Source: Mesobacillus subterraneus
Lineage (GTDB): Bacteria; Bacillota; Bacilli; Bacillales; Cytobacillaceae
NCBI RefSeq assembly: GCF_000934845.1
Contig: NZ_JXIQ01000020.1
Span: 1 to 47,277 of the forward strand
Direction of reading: 5' to 3'
DNA length: 47,277 bases
Shown here: positions 8,914 through 20,482 of the stretch, one piece after another
How positions within the stretch are numbered: the stretch's first letter is position 1
Layout of the letters: every line of letters starts with the position of its first letter
Program-made: the position numbers and the translations under genes
The notes under the pieces: generated by a model
Databases searched by the model: none
Told to the model about the DNA's origin: nothing
What the model saw: the letters and a program-made list of their open reading frames with translations, nothing else

Positions 8914-9264
8914 ATGGACAAAAATCTTAAGGTGATCATAGTAGAAGGTTCGTCAGATAAAAAGAAAGTACAGACCGTACTGAAAGAACCAGTGGAAATT
9001 ATTTGCACGAATGGCACAATCGGTGTTTCAAAGCTTGATGAACTGATAGATTCGCTGGTTGATAAGGATGTTTATATCCTTGTAGATGCTGATGCTTCAG
9101 GTGAAAAGCTAAGGAAGCAATTCAAAAGAGAGTTTCCTGAGGCAAACCATTTATACATTGACAGGATGTACCGGGAAGTGGCGACTGCACCAGAAAAACA
9201 TCTTGCAACTGTTTTAATTGGAGCAAATATTGATGTGCATGCAGAGTACTTAGAAAAAGGATGA
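8914..9264 (+). CDS. yusF: Toprim-domain protein YusF
   Basis: A 116-residue protein made almost only of a Toprim fold, the metal-binding catalytic fold of primases, topoisomerases and RNase M5. The Glu motif is VIIVEGSSDKK near the start and the DxD motif is YILVDADASGEKLRKQF near residue 50. The precise reaction is unknown. Three starts compete: GTG 8902, ATG 8908, ATG 8914. The last is best placed relative to AGGTGG (8900-8905). It lies 7 bp before yusE. The yusG gene, which I recall next to gcvH in B. subtilis, is missing here. Confidence 0.85.
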   Translation: MDKNLKVIIVEGSSDKKKVQTVLKEPVEIICTNGTIGVSKLDELIDSLVDKDVYILVDADASGEKLRKQFKREFPEANHLYIDRMYREVATAPEKHLATVLIGANIDVHAEYLEKG

Positions 9265-9271
9265 CTCAAAA

Positions 9272-9583
9272 ATGGAAGATTGGAACAAAACGGAAATCGA
9301 AACTTTTCTTGCAGAAAAGCACACAGGGTACCTATACTTTTACACCCCAATATGCGGTACTTGTCAGTTGGCAAGCAAAATGCTGACGGTGATCGAACAG
9401 CTGCTACCTGAACTCCGATCCGGAAAAGCAGATTTGAACTTCCTTCCTGAAATGGCTGAACGATTTGAAATAGAAAGTGTACCATGTTTGATTTTAATAA
9501 AAAACGGAGAGGTACAGGAGAAAATCTATGCCTTTCAATCCGTTCCTTATTTATTTGAAAAATTAACAGAATTGCAAGGCTGA
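9272..9583 (+). CDS. yusE: Thioredoxin-like protein YusE
   Basis: A 103-residue cytosolic thioredoxin-fold protein with the active-site motif YTPICGTCQLASK, CGTC in place of the usual CGPC. The cis-proline region is conserved (IESVPCLILIKNGE), with an extra Cys just after the Pro. It has no signal peptide. It starts 7 bp after yusF and is probably translated with it. It likely acts in thiol-disulfide exchange; the partner is unknown. Confidence 0.85.
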   Translation: MEDWNKTEIETFLAEKHTGYLYFYTPICGTCQLASKMLTVIEQLLPELRSGKADLNFLPEMAERFEIESVPCLILIKNGEVQEKIYAFQSVPYLFEKLTELQG

Positions 9584-9711
9584 TGGCAAGGGACAAAATC
9601 CGGCATTCCAATTATGAAAACCGCCAAATGACCGTGGTTCTTTGGAGATATTTCTCGGGAAATGAAGAATTTTGCCGAATTAGCAAATTCATTCTGAAAA
9701 ATGAAAATAGA

Positions 9712-9740
9712 TTGACCTACATTTTCGATCGTGGTATCAT
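9712..9740 (+). promoter_or_regulatory. Promoter of the metY transcript
   Basis: TTGACC (9712-9717) and TATCAT (9735-9740) are 17 bp apart, just upstream of the SAM riboswitch. Confidence 0.75.
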
Positions 9741-9772
9741 CACTTTAACGCAATGAAAACAAACTGAATATT

Positions 9773-9873
9773 CTTATCCAGAGAGGCGGAGGGACTGGCC
9801 CGAAGAAGCCCGGCAACCGGTTGGTAAAACACGGTGCTAATTCCTGCAGAGTAAATACTCTGAAAAGATAAGG
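9773..9873 (+). promoter_or_regulatory. SAM-I riboswitch (S box) upstream of metY
   Basis: P1 is formed by CTTATC (9773-9778) and GATAAG (9867-9872). The S-box core is visible: AGAGGCGGAGGGA, then GAAGCCCGGCAACC, GGTGCTAATTCC and a final GATAAGGAGAG. SAM binding should favour the following terminator and switch metY off when methionine is plentiful. Confidence 0.95.
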
Positions 9874-9887
9874 AGAGTTGATAAATG

Positions 9888-9914
9888 GCCCTCTTCTTAA
9901 GAAGAGGGCTTTTT
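9888..9914 (+). terminator. Riboswitch-controlled terminator of metY
   Basis: GCCCTCTTCTT (9888-9898) pairs perfectly with AAGAAGAGGGC (9899-9909) and is followed by TTTTT. It is the expression platform of the S box. Confidence 0.92.
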
Positions 9915-9954
9915 GTATCACCTTTCCGAAAATTTTATGATTGGAGAGATGAAG

Positions 9955-11271
9955 ATGGCAAATGAGCAAAAAAATTACAGAATCGAAACGATTGGTGTAC
10001 ACGGAGGACAGTCTCCAGATCCGGTAACGGGAGCTAGAGCTGTGCCGATTTATGCTAGTAATGCATTCCAGTTTGAAAACACAGATCATGCAGCTGATTT
10101 ATTCGCACTCAAGGAGCCAGGCTATATTTATTCGCGAATTCATAACCCTACCGTCACGGCACTGGAGGAAAAGGTCGCCTTGTTGGAGGGGGGAGTTGGA
10201 GCCCTTGCCTTGTCAAGTGGTATGTCTGCAATTACGTTGGCGATTTTAAATATCGCCCATGCAGGGGATGAAATTGTCGCTGCTTCTAACCTGTACGGAG
10301 GGACTTACAATCTATTTGCCGTAACATTGCCGAAATATGGAATTACCGTTCACTTTGTGGATTCCGATGATCCTGGAAATTTCAGGAAGGCCATTACCCC
10401 AAAAACAAAGGCGGTCTACGCAGAAACAATTGGAAATCCAAGTCTTAGGGTATTGGATATAGAAGCTGTCGCGGAGATTGCGCATGAAGCTGGTGTTCCG
10501 CTGATCATCGATAATACTTTTGCGACGCCCTATTTATGCCGGCCGATTGAATATGGAGCAGACATTGTCATTCACTCAGCTACCAAGTGGCTTTTAGGCA
10601 ATGGTACAGTTATGGGCGGAATCATTGTCGACGGTGGGAAATTCGATTGGAAATCCCCTAAGTTTCCTGGTTTCAATGAACCCGACTCTAGCTACCATGA
10701 TATTGTTTATAGTGAAGCCATAGGAGCCGCCGCATATATTGTGAAAGCAAGGGTCCAGCTGCTTCGTGATCTTGGTCCGGCCATCAGCCCGCAGAGTGCC
10801 TTCCAATTGAATCTTGGAATCGAAACATTGCATGTCCGGATGAAAGAGCATGTTGCGAATACGCGGAAGATAGTAGACTATCTTGAGTCACATCCAGCCG
10901 TTACTTGGGTCACCTACCCTGGCCATGACTCTCACCCTGATAAGCATCTGGCAGATCGATACCTTCCAAAAGGTGCTGGGTCAGTGGTGATATTTGGAAT
11001 AGAAGGTGGCCGAGAAGCAGGTGCGAAACTGATCAACGCCTTGACATTATGGTCCCATGTTGCCAATGTCGGCGACGCGAAGAGCTTGGTTATCCATCCT
11101 GCAAGCACTACCCATCAGCAGCTCGATTCAGACGGACTCAAAGCTGCGGGTGTTCCGGAAGATTTAATTCGTCTTTCTGTTGGCATTGAAAATAGTGATG
11201 ATATTATCGCTGACCTCGAGCAGGCTATTGAAAAGGCAACGGGAGTACTTGGGATACCTGCAAGAGTATAA
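9955..11271 (+). CDS. metY: O-acetylhomoserine sulfhydrylase (homocysteine synthase) MetY
   Basis: A PLP enzyme of the Cys/Met metabolism family, 438 residues, the length of O-acetyl-L-homoserine sulfhydrylases, longer than cystathionine synthases (about 380). It makes homocysteine from O-acetylhomoserine and sulfide. The PLP lysine is in VIHSATKWLLGNGTVMGG. The insert KFPGFNEPDSSYHDIVY is typical of MetY. GGAGAG lies 6 nt before ATG 9955; the frame is open upstream to 9913, which falls in the leader. It is controlled by the S box. The gene makes methionine here by direct sulfhydrylation. Homoserine could come from hom at 37054, but the acetyltransferase is outside the window. Confidence 0.92.
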   Translation: MANEQKNYRIETIGVHGGQSPDPVTGARAVPIYASNAFQFENTDHAADLFALKEPGYIYSRIHNPTVTALEEKVALLEGGVGALALSSGMSAITLAILNIAHAGDEIVAASNLYGGTYNLFAVTLPKYGITVHFVDSDDPGNFRKAITPKTKAVYAETIGNPSLRVLDIEAVAEIAHEAGVPLIIDNTFATPYLCRPIEYGADIVIHSATKWLLGNGTVMGGIIVDGGKFDWKSPKFPGFNEPDSSYHDIVYSEAIGAAAYIVKARVQLLRDLGPAISPQSAFQLNLGIETLHVRMKEHVANTRKIVDYLESHPAVTWVTYPGHDSHPDKHLADRYLPKGAGSVVIFGIEGGREAGAKLINALTLWSHVANVGDAKSLVIHPASTTHQQLDSDGLKAAGVPEDLIRLSVGIENSDDIIADLEQAIEKATGVLGIPARV

Positions 11272-11312
11272 TATCAAAGGACCATGAGAAAAAGAATTTT
11301 GAAATAATTTTA

Positions 11313-11342
11313 TTGACACCCATTTTTGTTCCGTGCTACAAT
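11313..11342 (+). promoter_or_regulatory. Promoter of metNPQ
   Basis: TTGACA (11313-11318) and TACAAT (11337-11342) are separated by 18 bp. No clear terminator follows metY, so some read-through into this unit is possible. Confidence 0.8.
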
Positions 11343-11384
11343 CACATTCGTAACTAAAATAGCTAGTAAAAATTTAATAGCATA

Positions 11385-11500
11385 CTCTTATCAAGAGAGG
11401 TGGAGGGAAGTGCCCGTTGAAGCCCGGCAACCATCAGTAAGCTTGCTTATCTGAAATGGTGCCAATTCACTCAAAGCTGATTGCTTTGGCAGATGAGAGA
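11385..11500 (+). promoter_or_regulatory. SAM-I riboswitch (S box) upstream of metNPQ
   Basis: P1 pairs CTCTTATC (11385-11392) with GATGAGAG (11492-11499). Core elements are AGAGAGGTGGAGGGA, GAAGCCCGGCAACC, GGTGCCAATTC and GATGAGAGAAAGG. It has a longer variable P3/P4 region than the metY copy but the same core. Confidence 0.95.
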
Positions 11501-11521
11501 AAGGATACCGCCTACGACTAT

Positions 11522-11553
11522 GCCTTTCTGCTTATTTGCAGAAAGGCTTTTTC
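11522..11553 (+). terminator. Riboswitch-controlled terminator of metNPQ
   Basis: GCCTTTCTGC (11522-11531) pairs with GCAGAAAGGC (11538-11547), followed by TTTTTC. Confidence 0.92.
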
Positions 11554-11656
11554 ATGAATTTTTTGGTTGCTGAATGGGAAAATAGATTGATAACCTTCCT
11601 ATTATACTAGGGTATTTTTCAGGTGGATAGAACGGTTGCGAAAGAGGGGGAGTCAA

Positions 11657-12682
11657 TTGATTACGATAAAAAAAGCTAGAAAGATTTATCCTTCAAAAAA
11701 AGGCGAAGTCAAGGCGGTAGATGATGTTAATCTTGAAGTAAAAGAAGGCGAAATCTTCGGGGTCATTGGATATAGCGGCGCAGGAAAAAGTACCCTAATT
11801 CGTATGTTAAATGGGCTTGAAATTCCAACATCAGGATCTGTCATTGTTGCAGGCAGGGAAGTTTCCAAGATTAAGGGTGCAGAATTAAGAAAAGCAAGAC
11901 AGGAAATCAGCATGATATTCCAGCATTTCAATCTCCTTTGGTCGAGGACGGTTGCAGATAATATTGCATTCCCTCTCGAAATTGCAGGAGTGCCGAAAGC
12001 TGAAAGGGACAAAAGGGTAAAAGAATTGATCTCGCTTGTCGGTCTTGATGGCCGGGGAGATGCTTATCCTTCGCAGTTAAGTGGCGGGCAAAAGCAGAGG
12101 GTCGGGATCGCCAGGGCGTTGGCGAATAATCCAAAGGTTCTTCTAGGGGACGAAGCGACTTCCGCACTTGACCCACAGACAACCGACCAAATTCTGGATC
12201 TTCTTGTCGATATCAATAAGCGGCTGGGGCTTACCATCGTCCTGATCACCCATGAAATGCATGTCATCCGCAAAATTTGTCACCGAGTAGCAGTCATGGA
12301 GGGCGGCAGAATCGTTGAGACAGGACATGTCTTGGATGTGTTTAAGAATCCGCAGCAGCCAATTACGAAAAGGTTTGTCCAACAAGTAACGGAACCAGAG
12401 GAAACAAAGGAAACGGTAGACCATTTACTCGACCGGTATCCGCATGGACGGGTGATCCAGCTGACATTCGTAGGCGAAGGGGTCGAGCAGCCGCTAATTA
12501 CCAATTTGATCCGTAAATTCGAGATAACGGTTACGATTGTACAAGGAAAAATTTCCCAGACACAAAACGGGTCATATGGAATTTTGTTCATCCATCTTGA
12601 TGGAGAAGAAGAAGAATTGGACAATGCAATTACATTTATCGGCCAGCATGAAGTCGGAGTGGAGGTGATTTCAAATGGCTGA
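11657..12682 (+). CDS. metN: Methionine ABC transporter ATP-binding protein MetN
   Basis: A 341-residue ATPase, the same length as B. subtilis MetN. Walker A is GYSGAGKST, the ABC signature LSGGQKQR, Walker B VLLGDEATSALD. The C-terminal part, after residue about 245, is the NIL methionine-sensing domain (VQLTFVGEGVEQPLI). It drives methionine uptake with MetP and MetQ. The start is TTG 11657: GAGGGGGA lies 5-12 nt upstream, and it gives the family N-terminus ITIKKARKIYPSK. An upstream extension to 11636 would swallow the ribosome-binding site. It overlaps metP by 8 bp. Confidence 0.95.
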   Translation: MITIKKARKIYPSKKGEVKAVDDVNLEVKEGEIFGVIGYSGAGKSTLIRMLNGLEIPTSGSVIVAGREVSKIKGAELRKARQEISMIFQHFNLLWSRTVADNIAFPLEIAGVPKAERDKRVKELISLVGLDGRGDAYPSQLSGGQKQRVGIARALANNPKVLLGDEATSALDPQTTDQILDLLVDINKRLGLTIVLITHEMHVIRKICHRVAVMEGGRIVETGHVLDVFKNPQQPITKRFVQQVTEPEETKETVDHLLDRYPHGRVIQLTFVGEGVEQPLITNLIRKFEITVTIVQGKISQTQNGSYGILFIHLDGEEEELDNAITFIGQHEVGVEVISNG

Positions 12683-13343
12683 AACTTTGTTTCCAAATGT
12701 TAACTGGGACCGCATGTGGGGAGCGACAGTTGATACACTATACATGAGTGCCATTTCTGTGGTCGCTACCTTCCTAATAGGAGCCATCCTCGGACTGCTG
12801 CTCTTTTTAACTGCTACAGATAATATATGGGGAAACAAACTGATTCATGTGGTGCTGAGCGCTGTGGTGAATATTTTTCGATCGATTCCATTTATTATTT
12901 TGATCGTCCTGCTCATTCCTTTTACGAAAATCATCGTCGGATCAATGATTGGCAAAAATGCTGCATTGCCAGCGTTAATTATCGGATCCGCGCCATTTTA
13001 TGCTAGGATGGTTGAAATTGGTTTGCGTGAGATTGATAAGGGAGTTATTGAAGCTGCAAGATCCATGGGAGCTAAAACGACAACGATCATCTGGAAGGTT
13101 CTTCTTCCAGAATCAATGCCGGCCTTGGTTTCAGGCATTACAGTGACAGCGATCGCGCTTGTAAGTTACACGGCGATGGCAGGAGTCATCGGTGCGGGCG
13201 GTCTTGGAAATCTCGCCTATTTGGAAGGATTTCAGCGAGGTCGCAGCGATGTCACACTGATGGCAACCATCATCATCTTAATCATCGTATTTTTAATCCA
13301 GATTATCGGTGATTCCATCACAAGGAAATTAGATAAAAGATAA
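12675..13343 (+). CDS. metP: Methionine ABC transporter permease MetP (MetI-type)
   Basis: A 222-residue inner-membrane permease with about five hydrophobic segments. The EAA loop that docks on MetN is EAARSMGAKTTTIIWKVLLP, near residue 137. It overlaps the end of metN by 8 bp, which implies translational coupling, and precedes metQ by 15 bp. It is the channel component of the MetNPQ importer for methionine. Confidence 0.94.
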   Translation: MAETLFPNVNWDRMWGATVDTLYMSAISVVATFLIGAILGLLLFLTATDNIWGNKLIHVVLSAVVNIFRSIPFIILIVLLIPFTKIIVGSMIGKNAALPALIIGSAPFYARMVEIGLREIDKGVIEAARSMGAKTTTIIWKVLLPESMPALVSGITVTAIALVSYTAMAGVIGAGGLGNLAYLEGFQRGRSDVTLMATIIILIIVFLIQIIGDSITRKLDKR

Positions 13344-13358
13344 AAGGAGAGAAAGAAA

Positions 13359-14192
13359 ATGAAAAAATGGTTAGTAGCATTTTTAGTATTGATTTTGACA
13401 ACAGGCCTTGCAGCATGTGGTTCATCTGCAGGAAAAACAGACAGCGGCAAGGAGGACAGCAAGAAAATTGTCGTTGGGGCGTCCAACGTACCTCATGCAG
13501 AAATCTTGGAAAAAGCGAAACCGCTTCTTGAAAAACAAGGATATCAAATGGAAATTAAGACATTCAATGACTATGTTGTTCCAAACCAGGCATTGGATTC
13601 AGGAGAACTGGATGCCAACTATTTCCAACATATCCCGTACCTGGAGTCACAAATGGCTGACAATGGCTATAAGTTTGAAATTGCAGGGGGAATCCACATC
13701 GAGCCCATCGGAGTATATTCTAAGGACTACAAAAGTCTTGAGGAACTGCCAAAAGGTGCGCTAATCATTATGAGCAGTTCAGTGGCCGACCATGGCAGAA
13801 TTTTGACAATGCTGGAAAAAGAGGGTCTGATTACACTTAATGATGGCGTGGAAAAAGTAAAAGCAACCATTGACGACATTAAAGACAACCCTAAGGAATT
13901 GAAGTTTGGTACTGAATATGAACCAGCATTGCTTCCGCAAATTTTCAACAATGGGGAAGGCGATGCTGTTCTGATCAACTCAAACTTTGCGATTGACGCT
14001 GGATTGAACCCATTGAAGGATTCGATTGCGATTGAGGAAAGCGATTCTCCATATGTGAACGTAGTTGCCGTCCGTGAAGGCGATGCAGACAAGCCAGCAA
14101 TCAAAGCGCTTGTGGAAGTTCTTCACTCAAAGGAAATCCAAGACTTCATCCTTGAAAAATATGAAGGCGCAGTCGTACCCGTCAAAGAATAA
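13359..14192 (+). CDS. metQ: Methionine-binding lipoprotein MetQ
   Basis: This 277-residue NlpA-family lipoprotein is the substrate-binding part of the MetNPQ importer. The signal peptide ends in the lipobox LAAC with Cys20 as the acylated residue, so it is anchored outside the membrane. The family blocks NVPHAEILEKAKPLL, DANYFQHIPYLE and GTEYEPALLPQIF are intact. AAAGGAGAG precedes the ATG. Third gene of the SAM-riboswitch operon, followed by a terminator. Confidence 0.95.
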   Translation: MKKWLVAFLVLILTTGLAACGSSAGKTDSGKEDSKKIVVGASNVPHAEILEKAKPLLEKQGYQMEIKTFNDYVVPNQALDSGELDANYFQHIPYLESQMADNGYKFEIAGGIHIEPIGVYSKDYKSLEELPKGALIIMSSSVADHGRILTMLEKEGLITLNDGVEKVKATIDDIKDNPKELKFGTEYEPALLPQIFNNGEGDAVLINSNFAIDAGLNPLKDSIAIEESDSPYVNVVAVREGDADKPAIKALVEVLHSKEIQDFILEKYEGAVVPVKE

Positions 14193-14200
14193 TACCGGAA

Positions 14201-14231
14201 GAGAGCAGGCGAAAAACCTGCTCTCTTTTTT
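14201..14231 (+). terminator. Terminator of metNPQ
   Basis: GAGAGCAGG (14201-14209) pairs with CCTGCTCTC (14217-14225), followed by TTTTTT. Confidence 0.92.
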
Positions 14232-14356
14232 GACCGCTTCTTAACAGGAAAGGCTCTATTGGAGAGGATTTTGGCAGTATTGTAAGAATGGCAGAGATGA
14301 ACTCCCCAGAGGCCTTCTTATTCCATTCCATCCAAATATTAACGGTTTTAATCGCT

Positions 14357-14386
14357 TTGATAGTGGTAAATAAAAGGTGTTACGAT
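14357..14386 (+). promoter_or_regulatory. Putative promoter of the 61-codon gene
   Basis: TTGATA (14357-14362) and TACGAT (14381-14386) are 18 bp apart, 55 bp before the proposed start. Moderate match to sigma-A. Confidence 0.4.
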
Positions 14387-14441
14387 TGGAATGTCAAAAA
14401 AACGCTTCTTAAAAAGCGAAAAACCGAAGGGATGATTCACT

Positions 14442-14627
14442 ATTAGTCAGCTAAAACTGAACTACACAAGTGAAATGGAAAAGGCAATGCATGGAGCACA
14501 TGGGATTAGTTACGAAGTTTACAGCATGGACCATGACGCAAGAATGGAAGTCGAAAGAAAACGCGAGCAGGATTATATCAAAAGTCAACGGATGGTCGCC
14601 GATCTGGACAGAAGAGTCCACTCCTAA
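14442..14627 (+). CDS. Unknown small protein, apparent ATT start
   Basis: An open frame of 61 codons that ends at TAA 14625. The peptide after the start is SQLKLNYTSEMEKAMHGAHG, then SYEVYSMDHDARMEVERKRE and a basic end (DLDRRVHS). Its charged, helical character looks like a real protein, and the other frames here do not. The only start with a plausible ribosome-binding site (GAAGGGA at 14426-14432) is ATT 14442; the first in-frame ATG, 14475, has none and would drop 11 residues. A short ATG frame at 14432 ends in TAG where a +1 shift would join this frame. I do not recognise the family. It sits between metQ and the suf operon. Confidence 0.5.
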   Translation: MSQLKLNYTSEMEKAMHGAHGISYEVYSMDHDARMEVERKREQDYIKSQRMVADLDRRVHS

Positions 14628-14696
14628 ACAACGAAATAGTAAATGGAAACCAGTGTATAGTGCACTGGTTTCTTTGTTTTTGTTGTGAATATGGAA

Positions 14697-14771
14697 AAAC
14701 CCGGTTATTTTGACAGGTTTGGGTCGATGGAGTGAAAAGTTGTCAAGAAAGCAACGGTTTCTTGACAACTT
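14697..14771 (+). repeat. Covarying 41-nt hairpin repeat (family B), one full and one partial unit
   Basis: The full unit is 14708-14748: arm TTTTGAC, 27-nt loop starting AGGTTTGGG and ending AAGTT, arm GTCAAGA. It is preceded by the 11-nt linker AAACCCGGTTA and followed by the 11-nt linker AAGCAACGGTT and a further arm TCTTGAC (14760-14766), which pairs perfectly with GTCAAGA. A 14-bp inverted repeat (14737-14750 with 14758-14771) results. The rest of the 14628-15145 gap holds only the suf promoter; I see no gene in it. Confidence 0.75.
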
Positions 14772-15035
14772 ATTGGAACTAATAAAAAAAGCTGTCAAAA
14801 TTATTCGAATGAGGATAACTGCCCAGATGCTTTCGAGTACATTTTTTTACAAGAGAAGGCAAAAATAATACAAGCTTGTGAAGCTTTGTCTGATAAAATA
14901 TAGGTAGACTGTTGCAGCGCCGTTTTGCTCAAATAAACGAAGTGGAAAAAGGCCGGCTTGTGCTCCTTATTCGCAGCATTAATGAAAAATTCCTACTTTT
15001 CAAGTTTTGTCGTATTTCTTTTCACTGCTTAAGTG

Positions 15036-15064
15036 TTGCTATCACTTTTCATTTGTTATAAGAT
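15036..15064 (+). promoter_or_regulatory. Putative sufCDSUB promoter
   Basis: TTGCTA (15036-15041) and TAAGAT (15059-15064) are 17 bp apart, about 80 bp before the sufC start. An alternative -10, TATAAG at 15057, has a 15-bp spacer. The match is moderate. Confidence 0.4.
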
Positions 15065-15145
15065 TGTAATGAGAATAAATTGAGAATAGAAATTTTGACG
15101 GCAAGAGCCGGCTTAAATCTTTTCTATATTGATGGAGGTAATAGT

Positions 15146-15931
15146 ATGGCAGGATCTGTATTATCAATTAAGGACCTTGAGGTTGAGATTGAAGGCAAGC
15201 AGATATTAAATGGGATAAACCTGGAAGTAAAGGGTGGAGAGATTCACGCGATCATGGGACCAAATGGTACTGGCAAATCTACTTTGTCGTCCTCTATCAT
15301 GGGTCATCCTAAATATAAAGTAACAAAAGGTACAGTTATGCTAGATGGCAAGGATGTTCTTGAAATGGAAGTAGATGAGCGAGCGCGTGCTGGTTTATTC
15401 CTTGCGATGCAGTATCCAAGCGAAATCAGCGGTGTTACAAATGCTGACTTCCTTCGTTCGGCGTTGAACAGCCGCCTTGGCGAAGGAAACGAAATTTCGC
15501 TAATGAAATTCATTCGCAAGATGGATAAGCAAATGGAATTCCTTGAAATGGATCTTGATATGGCACAGCGTTATCTTAACGAAGGTTTTTCCGGCGGTGA
15601 GAAAAAACGCAATGAAATCCTTCAATTAATGATGCTTGAACCAAAGATTGCAATCCTTGATGAAATCGACTCAGGTCTTGATATCGACGCTTTGAAAGTT
15701 GTTTCTAAAGGGATCAATGAAATGCGCAATGAAGATTTCGGATGCTTGATTATCACTCACTATCAGCGCCTGCTTGATTACATCACTCCTGACTATGTTC
15801 ATGTCATGATGCAGGGACGCATTGTTAAATCCGGCGGACCGGAGCTGGCGCAGCGCCTAGAAGCAGAAGGATATGACTGGATTAAGAAAGAACTGGGCAT
15901 CGAGGACGAAACAGTTGGGCAAGAAGCTTAA
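15146..15931 (+). CDS. sufC: Fe-S cluster assembly ATPase SufC
   Basis: A 261-residue ABC-type ATPase, equal in length to B. subtilis SufC. It works as a soluble complex with SufB and SufD, where iron-sulfur clusters are built. Walker A is GPNGTGKST, the signature FSGGEKKRNEI, Walker B IAILDEIDSGLD. The frame is open upstream to 15080 but GGAGG (15134-15138) fixes the ATG at 15146, giving the family start MAGSVLSIKDLEV. First gene of sufCDSUB; 18 bp separate it from sufD. Confidence 0.95.
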   Translation: MAGSVLSIKDLEVEIEGKQILNGINLEVKGGEIHAIMGPNGTGKSTLSSSIMGHPKYKVTKGTVMLDGKDVLEMEVDERARAGLFLAMQYPSEISGVTNADFLRSALNSRLGEGNEISLMKFIRKMDKQMEFLEMDLDMAQRYLNEGFSGGEKKRNEILQLMMLEPKIAILDEIDSGLDIDALKVVSKGINEMRNEDFGCLIITHYQRLLDYITPDYVHVMMQGRIVKSGGPELAQRLEAEGYDWIKKELGIEDETVGQEA

Positions 15932-15949
15932 GCGGCGGGGGGATTTATA

Positions 15950-18922
<2,973 letters not shown>

Positions 18923-18990
18923 GAAATCATCTATTCGATGGTTTTTACAGAAAGCCTGCAGGAGATTGGCTTGCGGGGTCGGACTATTAC

Positions 18991-19018
18991 AAAGCAGGAA
19001 ACTTAGTTTCCTTGCTTT
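18991..19018 (+). promoter_or_regulatory. Hairpin between sufU and sufB
   Basis: AAAGCAGGAAAC (18991-19002) pairs with GTTTCC (19006-19011) and TGCTTT (19013-19018), leaving one bulged T and a 3-nt loop. No T-run follows, so it is not a typical terminator. It ends just before the sufB ribosome-binding site (TGGAGG). It may affect mRNA processing or translation. Confidence 0.5.
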
Positions 19019-19038
19019 AAGAATGGAGGAATTGGACG

Positions 19039-20436
19039 ATGGCTAAAAAAATGCCAGAGATCGGTGATTATAAATACGGGTTTTCCGATAAAGACGTTTC
19101 CATCTTCCGGTCAAAACGCGGCCTGACGCGTGAAATCGTGGAAGAAATTTCAAAAATGAAGGAAGAACCCCAGTGGATGCTAGATTTCCGATTAAAATCA
19201 CTGGAGCATTTCTACAACATGCCAATGCCTCAATGGGGCGGAGACATGGCTTCCTTGAACTTTGATGAAATCACCTATTATGTCAAACCATCAGAGCGCT
19301 CTGAAACATCGTGGGATGAAGTTCCAGAGGAAATCAAGGCGACTTTCGATAAGCTTGGAATTCCTGAAGCGGAGCAAAAATACCTTGCGGGTGTTTCTGC
19401 GCAATACGAATCAGAGGTTGTATACCATAACATGAAGAAAGAGCTGGAAGATCTGGGGATTGTTTTTAAAGACACAGATTCAGCATTGAAGGAAAACGAA
19501 GATATTTTCCGTGAGCATTTCGGAAAAATCATCCCACCAACAGACAATAAGTTTTCAGCGTTAAACTCAGCAGTCTGGTCTGGCGGATCTTTCATTTATG
19601 TTCCAAAGGGAATCAAAGTGGATACACCACTTCAAGCGTACTTCCGCATCAACTCTGAAAACATGGGGCAATTCGAACGTACATTGATCATCGTGGATGA
19701 AGGCGCGCACGTACATTATGTAGAAGGATGTACGGCTCCAGTTTACACAACAAACTCCCTTCACAGTGCGGTTGTAGAAATCATCATCAAAAAAGACGCA
19801 TATTGCCGCTACACGACGATCCAGAACTGGGCGAACAACGTCTTCAATCTTGTTACAAAGCGTGCGGTCTGTGATGCGAACGCAACGATGGAATGGATCG
19901 ATGGCAACATCGGTTCCAAGCTGACAATGAAATACCCAGCAGTCATCCTTAGGGGAGAAGGCGCTCGCGGCTTGACATTATCTATCGCCATTGCCGGCAA
20001 AGGCCAGCACCAGGATGCCGGCGCAAAAATGATTCACCTTGCGCCAAACACATCATCAACGATCGTATCAAAATCCATTTCAAAGCAGGGCGGAAAAGTA
20101 ACATACCGCGGTAGGGTCCACTTCGGACGCAAAGCGGACGGCGCGCGCTCTAATATTGAATGCGATACGCTGATCATGGATAACAAGTCTACATCAGACA
20201 CCATTCCATACAACGAAATCCTAAACGACAACATTTCTCTTGAGCACGAAGCAAAAGTTTCCAAAGTATCAGAAGAACAATTGTTCTACCTGATGAGCCG
20301 CGGAATCTCCGAAGAAGAAGCAACAGAAATGATCGTCATGGGCTTCATCGAGCCATTCACAAAAGAATTGCCAATGGAATACGCAGTCGAAATGAACCGC
20401 CTGATCAAGTTCGAGATGGAAGGGTCGATTGGGTAA
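19039..20436 (+). CDS. sufB: Fe-S cluster assembly scaffold SufB
   Basis: A 465-residue scaffold, the same length as B. subtilis SufB. It forms the SufBCD complex on which clusters are assembled. The beta-helix core runs through [38 protein letters not shown] and the end segment [22 protein letters not shown], shared with SufD. TGGAGG precedes the ATG. The 116-bp gap after sufU is longer than elsewhere in the operon and holds a hairpin. A strong terminator ends the operon. Confidence 0.96.
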   Translation: MAKKMPEIGDYKYGFSDKDVSIFRSKRGLTREIVEEISKMKEEPQWMLDFRLKSLEHFYNMPMPQWGGDMASLNFDEITYYVKPSERSETSWDEVPEEIKATFDKLGIPEAEQKYLAGVSAQYESEVVYHNMKKELEDLGIVFKDTDSALKENEDIFREHFGKIIPPTDNKFSALNSAVWSGGSFIYVPKGIKVDTPLQAYFRINSENMGQFERTLIIVDEGAHVHYVEGCTAPVYTTNSLHSAVVEIIIKKDAYCRYTTIQNWANNVFNLVTKRAVCDANATMEWIDGNIGSKLTMKYPAVILRGEGARGLTLSIAIAGKGQHQDAGAKMIHLAPNTSSTIVSKSISKQGGKVTYRGRVHFGRKADGARSNIECDTLIMDNKSTSDTIPYNEILNDNISLEHEAKVSKVSEEQLFYLMSRGISEEEATEMIVMGFIEPFTKELPMEYAVEMNRLIKFEMEGSIG

Positions 20437-20450
20437 TAGATAATCACGGT

Positions 20451-20482
20451 AATCCACCTGCTCAGCAGGTGGATTTTTTTAC
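20451..20482 (+). terminator. Terminator of sufCDSUB
   Basis: AATCCACCTGCT (20451-20462) pairs with AGCAGGTGGATT (20464-20475), followed by TTTTT. Confidence 0.92.

Noticed and set aside
9072-9611. Minus-strand frame of 179 codons opposite yusF and yusE
   Set aside because: Antisense shadow of two recognised genes; no ribosome-binding site or domain.
14470-14688. Plus-strand frame of 72 codons overlapping the small unknown gene
   Set aside because: It has no ribosome-binding site, and its Trp/Lys-rich translation is less protein-like than the frame starting at 14442; it also runs into the repeat.
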